Notes under the pieces: model-generated
Databases searched by the model: none
What the model was told of the DNA's origin: nothing
Seen by the model: only the letters and a program-made list of their open reading frames with translations
In this document: positions 57,586 to 64,000 of the stretch, in pieces
Layout: the number at the start of each line of letters is the position of its first letter
How positions within the stretch are numbered: position 1 is the first letter of the stretch
Translations under genes and position numbers: made by a program
From: Turritopsis dohrnii
Taxonomy: Eukaryota; Cnidaria; Hydrozoa; Anthoathecata; Oceaniidae
Reading direction: 5' to 3'
Assembly: GCA_027922465.2 (NCBI GenBank)
Contig: BQMF02000100.1
Coordinates: 496,001-560,000 of the forward strand
Length of the DNA: 64,000 nucleotides

Positions 57586-57852
57586 TTAAAATGATTTAAA
57601 ATCAAGAATGGATCTGTTTGATATCCAAAAATAAAAATATTCAAAAATATTGGGAACATTTGAATATTCAAGCCAACATATTAAATTTCTAGAAGAACAG
57701 GGTTCAAATTGTTGCATCGATGTACTTTCCAATCGTTCGTCAACATAATCGTTTGATGCGCCTTCCTCATTCTTTTCTTGAATCAAAAACACACAAAACT
57801 CGTTGCGTCTTTACATCACGAGAGCCTTCATCAGATCTTGTGTAAATAGAAA

Positions 57853-58900
57853 CTAACTTTGATTGACGCATGTCGTTAATTTTGTAATGCTTTCTTTGTT
57901 TGATGCGGGTTTAATACCAACAGCATCGAAATCTAAAAAAATATAGTGATATAAATAATCGTTGTTCTGACTGTGTGTTATGCTGAGTCTATTTAGACTA
58001 CACGTTTTTTTTTTTATAAGGAACCTTTGTGGTGGGGCTGAGGCTGAAGTTCCTTATTTTTTTAAAGAGTTTGAGCCTCACAGTTCCATAATTAGTTCCT
58101 TATTTTTTAAGCTTATTTTTTAAGGGCCACAGTGTACAATGTTTATAATGCTACGCTAGCACCTATTCACAAGCAGCACTTTTGTCTATATCTTCCTCTG
58201 CCGGAAGACTTTAAGCGACATAAACAGAACTTTGAAGAAAACGTCAAGTAACAGTAGGCCAAACATTACCCATGCTTAATGGAACTGAGAGTTGCACTAA
58301 CAGCAAACACTCCAAGAAAAGAATATGAGTGTTTAAAAAAAGATGACTAATCACAACTAGATGCCCAAACATAAAGATAGACTGTCAGTTAAGTAATAAG
58401 AAAACTCTATTTTCAGTGGCAGCTAGCTATATGTAAGCAAAGTAGTGTCACCATTTGCCTTTATTTATTTACTAGAATGACTGCAGTGAAATGATAGGGG
58501 ATTAACAAAAATGATGCAAAAAATTTATAATTGGTAAAACTCGGAAACCCCTTGCGTTGGGTGCGACTGCATTGCACTCAGATTTAGTTTGCCCTTCTTT
58601 TCTCACCAAGCAATATTGTTCACGCGATATTTTTTTACTAAATTTCTAAAAGTAGCTTTGTTTGCGTTTGTTGTTCTGGTATGAAGTGTGCTATTACTTT
58701 ACGATTGTATATTGTAAGCCCAAATATGTGAAAAACGCACCTGTCTTAAGTTTTAACTCAGTTAGTTTTAACGCCACTATTTTATGGCGGATTCCATCAC
58801 CAAACGCGTTATCCCCGTCCACAACAAATCCGTGTTCATCAAAACTCGCAATGGAAACCGGCCTTTCGCGATCTGTTTCAAGTCGGGAATATCCAAAATC
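57853..58900 (-). CDS. Two exons of an unrecognised minus-strand gene (3' end)
   Basis: Exon 58,900-58,741 is open for 53 codons between a GATGACAG acceptor and a GTGCGT donor, reading DFGYSRLETDRERPVSIASF then DEHGFVVDGDNAFGDGIRHK and IVALKLTELKLKTG. It ends in phase 1. The exon at 57,932-57,853 starts with two bases after TTTTTTAG, completes the codon, reads FDAVGIKPASNKESITKLTT-CVNQS and stops at TAG. Upstream exons were not found and the family is not recognised. The composition looks like real coding sequence (GA-rich, no low complexity). Could be part of an old transposon instead. Confidence 0.45.
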
Positions 58901-60539
58901 CTGTCATCATGAAAAGTTTGTAGTGATTCAAAGAAGCAGATTACATGGGCGCTGGAACAGGAGTTTGTAACTCAAACTTTGATTTAGCGATTTTTTGGTT
59001 GAGGCTAAACATTAATACCATTATTTTAACAGGTAATGGAAGTAGTTTTAGTCAGTGTTTTTTTAGTGCATTCATAAAATGTGGGCACAGAAGCTACATT
59101 TATGTTCAGTCTGAAATTTTGTTTGGTTTTTATTTTATTTGTTGTTGCTGTACAATTTTCAGTAATTTTAACAATTATTTAATTTAACAATTGACTACAC
59201 TTATATACCAGTTCCAAATTTTTCCCTTTTGAGGCCATTTTGATGGAATAATTTAAAAACACAATTTTGTCAGGAAAAACTTTCGGACAAAATTTCATCC
59301 AAAAGTTTTTCCATTCAAATTTAAGGACTTTTATAAAAAGATATGTTTGGTTGATTTGGTAAGATTTCTTTAAAACAAAGGTGATTGTATCAAAGTACTA
59401 AAGTTTGGCCGCCAGTTAGTATTTCCACCAAAACTTTTTCCCCAAAAATTTTTTGTTGGTATTATGTAATCTGAAAAATCTCTTGTGTATTAATAAAAAA
59501 CATTTTCTATTTTCTATGGGACAATTTCGTGAAGAAGCAACCATAAAAGTCTGATTTCGAATATCACAGGAAATATTAAGGAGCTGTGTCATAAACAACC
59601 ATAAACTACATCACAACAGCCTTTACTTCATTTTCTAGTAATAATGATGTTTTTACCGTTAATGAAAAATATACTTCAGGGAAAAATTATCGTGTGGAGT
59701 TCCTTTACGTTATGAATTGATGGACATCAGTATTTTAAATTTCTTCCTTTTTTATGTTTTCCTCAGACATACCAAAAATTGCCATCACCAATATCATGGT
59801 CACCAAAAAGCGTCAATTATCCCTAAGGGTTCTTGAGATATTTCCTCAAAAATGTCATGTTCGATGGTAATGCAATGCAATGCAATGGTTCCCCCACTGT
59901 GATAAAAAAACTGACCTTACACCATGTGCTACTATTACTATATAATTGTTAAAAACATTGCTCACTGCTATGTGGTTTTACGCGGTCGTAAGAAGAACTT
60001 GACTGTAATATTTACTTTATAGTCATTGTGTAAAGATGGTGTGCACACTTGTTATTATTACAAGACTAGTATCCTGGGCAAAACTTTTTACTAAGTTTAA
60101 CATGTGTCAAATCCTCCTTTCCCGTGTGCCTACCCCATCACGAAAATTTAAATTACAGAATTGTGAATGGAAAGTGTACCCATGTTGTAAAGATCTAAAA
60201 ACTGATCAAAAAAATGAATAGGATCATTTCGCTACGACCAACGGTTAGAGAGATATTGCCAAACAAATATTTTAATGACGTCATAGCTGTACCACCCAAA
60301 CAAAATATTTAGGCCCAAATTTTTTGTATATATAATAGTTTGATTAAAAAATATTTAAAAAAGAACTAAAATGTTGAATTTAATATCTTCCCTCTGAAAT
60401 CAGCATTTAATTTACATCTAATTACAAATGAACAAACTATGAATTAAAGGTATGAACAAGTGATTATCATAATAGGAATAACGTAAAGGGAAATTTTTTT
60501 GAAGTGTACTTCACTGCGTAAACGGCTCCAATATCCCAG
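58901..60539. other. Intergenic, nothing recognised
   Basis: Expected to contain 5' exons of the minus-strand gene above, but none could be matched in phase. GCAATGCAATGCAATG occurs near 59,875. Confidence 0.4.
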
Positions 60540-60760
60540 TGAATGCGGAATTCCGCATACGTACGATATGCGGAGTTATGCGAAGGGTATCCTAACTGCA
60601 TGGTATCCTTGTTCTGGATAACTCCGGATATCTATGCGAAGGATATGCGGACATCGGATACGTAGCATATTCCAATTGTACATGGTATGCGGACTTCGGA
60701 TACATCGCATATGTATAAAAAAAGATATGCGGACCCATTGCATATTCCCCCGGATGACGT
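60540..60760. repeat. Degenerate GGATATGCGGA repeat cluster
   Basis: GATATGCGGA or close forms occur at least five times, alternating with GGATAC/TGCATATTCC in the other orientation, e.g. GAAGGATATGCGGACATCGG, CATGGTATGCGGACTTCGGA, AAGATATGCGGACCCATTGC. Spacing is irregular (about 45-70 bp). Confidence 0.65.
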
Positions 60761-62869
60761 TTTTAATCACATGACTTGTCCGTTGAGTGTAAACCGGGGG
60801 TACATTACAGTGAATGCACAAATAAATACTTCGTATCAATGTCAAAAATTTATTCGTTTTCATAATAAGGACATTGCATATTTGCAATTCGTAAAACTTT
60901 TGGCTCCTTGTCTCTTTATCTCCTTGTCCTTTATGACATTTGCATATATTAGCTGTGCTCAGTTGTCGTACCGCCACCCCGAATGATATAAACTGTCCAC
61001 AATTAGTTGACTTGCGCAAATGTTGTTTCTTATCTGAAGCTTTTGTTTTCTGTTGAATAATCTTTGTTTTTTGGGGGAAGAGCTTATCGCGAAAAGTGAC
61101 AAGAATCGCTATCCAATGATGAACTCACAACGTTTTTCACGAAACTACTCTTTCCAAATGAGAAAACTGGGGAGAAAAGAAAGTTAACACCCGATCAATG
61201 GTATGCGTAAGTATTTATACCTACACTTGAAGCCTGGCCGATATAGTCGAGCGATACCGATAGTGAAACTTTCTGCAAACTGAAACACCCGTAACCTTAA
61301 AGAGCAATAGGTGCACATGTTATTTTTAGGATCTAGGGTGAATGATTACGACGCAGGGACTTATGAAGAAAAAACTTATTTCAAGAATATATTTCCAGTA
61401 AAATTGCTTTTTCAAGTATTTCGAGTTCATGTAAAATTCTTTCCTCAAAATGGCAAATCCAATCTAAAAAGAGAAAGATAAGTTACAAAGAGCATAGCAG
61501 GTTATTCCTGATGTTAGATTCACGACAACTTTCTGCATGTGAAATATTTAATCATTGAGTGGTTTGTATCGCTTCAGATATATACATCGCGTTTGTGAAA
61601 TTGATTGAATATATCATTGAATTTCGGATAAGAGGATTTTCATAAAGATCTGGAATTTATTTATCAACGTATAACAAAAACTTAACAAATTAAAGCGTTG
61701 ATTCTTTGAAAAATTATTTTTAGAATTTCGAAATCCCAGTTGCCCAGAGCACACAGAAAAGAACACTTGAACATTCGAAAATTATGACGAGAAACATGCG
61801 AGAAAAGAGTAAACGTTTTTTTGTTTTTTTTCTACAAGAAACTTAGTAACAACACAATTTAAACAGAAGTTTACCTTTCAAAACAATTTCCTCAAATATG
61901 AAGTCAAACATGGAAAAAACTTTCTTATTTAAGAAATAGTCAGTTGTAGTAAAACTTTAATTTTTTGAGATTCTGCATGTAAACGGATTTCTTATAAAAA
62001 GAAAACGTGTAAGGAGAAGAGCATAAAACACCTAACACAAAGCACCTGACAGAAATGTAATATTCTCGAAACTCAAGATTTAAAGAACTGTTCACTGATT
62101 TTCACAAAAAAAAACATAACAATGGGAAATGAAAACAAAAGTGTTTGAAAAAAATTCCAGATCTTTAAATCACATATACCATTTTCCTGGCTGGAATAAA
62201 ATGTTTTAAGGAAATTAATCAATTAAATTAAATTGATCTTAAAATTTTCGACCTTTTCATTTTCCAGATACAGATAAGTTATTTACCTGTATTTCTGTTT
62301 TTGCATTTTTGAATTGACAGTTCACCAAGAACAACTTGAATATTTACCATTATTATCTCCTTTCGAAATTTTCACTTAGTCTAATTTTTCTAGGATGTGT
62401 CTTGAGAACCATCATCTTTTGAGAATCGAGTTGAGAAATATGTTGATTTCTTCTGATTATTTATTGCATCATACAGACTCCAATTTCTTAGTTGTTCTTT
62501 GTTGCTGTTAATTTCTAAAAATGAAAAGCTCAAATGACTTGTTTTAAAAAACACAATCATTGAAAATCAAAAAATACTACAAGTTGTTCTTACCTGAATA
62601 ATGCACCATAGTAATACTATTTGATACTATTTATTAAAATTACATACGAACACACATACACGCTACCGACCTTCACATTGCTTGAAAAGAAAAGAACACT
62701 GCACACGTGCAGGTGCAACTTGCTTGTCGTTGCATTGCATTCTTGGTAAGAAAATCGAGTTCATTTATTCGAGTTTACTCGCTTTAACCACTTCTGGAAA
62801 TATGTTATAGCTTTCTTCCGTTTTAGCTATTCGTAAAAACATATTTAATTTTAAAATTTTCATTTATAG
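60761..62869. other. Mostly featureless AT-rich sequence
   Basis: Apart from the possible short ORF at 61.4-61.9 kb, no exon, RNA gene or paired repeat was seen. Confidence 0.4.
61381..61911 (-). CDS. Possible two-exon short ORF (39 residues)
   Basis: MFDFIFEEIVLK (61,911-61,875) ends at a GTAAAC donor in phase 1; 61,463-61,381 follows CTTTTTAG and reads WICHFEERILHELEILEKAI to a TGA. Phases agree, but the peptide is short and without known relatives; it may be chance. Confidence 0.2.
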
Positions 62870-63858
62870 GCTACAACAGCTGACTCGACGACGTGAACAT
62901 GAAGAGGAGGAAGAATTTTCTTTAGTAAATGAACAATTTAGTTCACCACCAAATGAAATAATGTCAGAGTCAATCTTACTACTAGCGGGGTAATTTTTTC
63001 TCTTAATAGTAAATAGAAACTTGTTACAGACAACGTTTAAGAAGGAAATAACTTAGCTTTTCAACATTTTAGTGCATCAAGATGTTACCCGTCGTCGCGG
63101 AAATCGACGTCACAAATAATAAAAAAATTGCCAAAAAACAATGATGTTATCAGGTTATTATAATAAGTCTTATTTGAAGAAAAGTTATAATAACTGAAAT
63201 GATGAAGTTCAATTTTTTCTTACCCAATTTAGAGCAATTAACGATCTTCAAGATCACATGGAGGAAGGATACTTGTCGATGGAGTCGACGTTAGTCGTAT
63301 AGATAGAGACACTATTTGGCCTTTGGAAATGGAAATTAGTGTCATGAAAAAGGCATAAAAAAATGAAGCTGTTGCATGTAGGACTGTCATCCCAACTGAA
63401 CTTTCTGTAAGTTGTTTTCATAGTTGGTTGCTTAAACTTTTTAAATAAATTATTCAACTGATGATAATCTTATTTATATTTGTTATAATAATAACTATCT
63501 TATTATTTCACTTTAAGAAAAAGAAGAAGAAAAGAGGCGTCCAACGGCGACATTGAGTAAGTGATTTTTTTCAATGTGACCTTAAATTATGAACAGTATA
63601 TTCTCGAACAATCCAGTTATTTTTTGGCTACTTTTTTAGCTTTTTAAAGGAGAAGAATGGGAGGATGTAACTGCAGAGTTGATGAGCGATGTGGAGAGTG
63701 ATGACGATGGTTACAAGTCTCATCGAACCATTCCGTGGAGGACACAAGATCTTAGCGACTTCGTAAGAAAGGAAGACGAAAGGAGAGGAGGACCTGTCCG
63801 ATATGGACAACCATCAAACCGCAAACCATCTGCGAAAGTTCCAGAAAAAATATTTTGA
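62870..63858 (+). CDS. Unrecognised spliced gene, 3' exons (possibly TE-associated)
   Basis: Candidate exons: 62,870-62,989 (LQQLTRRREHEEEEEFSLV ... ESILLLAG), 63,073-63,153 (SRCYPSSRKSTSQIIKKLPK), 63,233 to about 63,288 (AINDLQDHMEEGYLSMES), 63,518-63,556 (KEEEKRRPTATL) and 63,650-63,858 (REEWEDVTAELMSDVESDDD, then PWRTQDLSDFVRKEDE, ending PSAKVPEKIF-TGA). Junctions 1-2, 2-3 and 4-5 are in phase; the join from exon 3 to exon 4 is not resolved. Acidic WEDV...SDVESDDD followed by PWR...L..F resembles hypothetical proteins often found with transposons in invertebrate genomes; that likeness is from memory and weak. Confidence 0.4.
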
Positions 63859-64000
63859 TAGGAGAGAACTCGTGTGTATCACAAGCTCCGTCAATCCGTT
63901 AATCCGTCTTGTTAAGCAGCTTGATTTGCACGGGTTCGATTGTAGACAGCTTGTACTTGTTTTATGTTTGGTTAAGAATAGATAAATGTAAACTAATTTA

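Overview
Eukaryotic, metazoan genomic DNA. It is AT-rich, with short GT-AG introns, spliced genes and many terminal-inverted-repeat elements. A cnidarian, perhaps a hydrozoan, is my best guess; this is inference from gene style and repeat content, not from a diagnostic marker.

Layout. 1-500 (-): frameshifted PIF/Harbinger transposase with its terminal region. 2.9-3.2 kb (+): 3' tail of a LINE reverse transcriptase. 8.57-21.05 kb (+): an SBF/MTMR5-MTMR13 gene that I could follow through 33 phase-consistent exons (2014 codons; the first coding exon was not found). It encodes DENN, GRAM, dead myotubularin phosphatase, C1 and PH modules. 22.28-23.52 kb (-): intronless coiled-coil/acidic protein broken by a 10-bp duplication and a TAG. 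25.2-43.4 kb (-): three K2P potassium channel paralogues (A 345 aa, B 628 aa, C 733 aa), between which lie a possible 44-codon spliced microgene and lysine-rich exons. 45.9-46.9 kb (-): lysine-rich protein exons. 57.9-58.9 kb (-): two phase-compatible exons of an unrecognised gene. 62.9-63.9 kb (+): exons of another unrecognised acidic/basic protein.

Between the genes lie mobile elements: a tRNA-containing repeat family in several copies (32-40 kb), a decayed Penelope-like retroelement (44-45.1 kb), and a MITE cluster at 47.8-57.6 kb. That cluster has a 1.4-kb TA-flanked element with a nested inverted repeat and a 27-G run, two TWA-flanked Harbinger-like MITEs, two more TA-flanked MITEs and a TTAA-flanked element. 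One Harbinger MITE sits exactly in the TTAA target duplication of its neighbour.

Most interesting signals. (1) A tandem array of about 22 hairpin units at 37.23-37.98 kb, whose stems vary with compensating base changes and G.U-type pairs, lying beside a block of different base composition. (2) K2P channels B and C carry very long N-terminal cytoplasmic domains built on a repeated motif (hydrophobic-x-D-[DE]-I-x-x-hydrophobic-Y-x-x-Y-L). 150 residues of that domain are identical but for one residue between B and C, and the first-pore filter differs in all three genes (GYG, GLG, GFG). (3) A 16-bp duplication of a 5' splice site inside the pore-1 codon of channel B.
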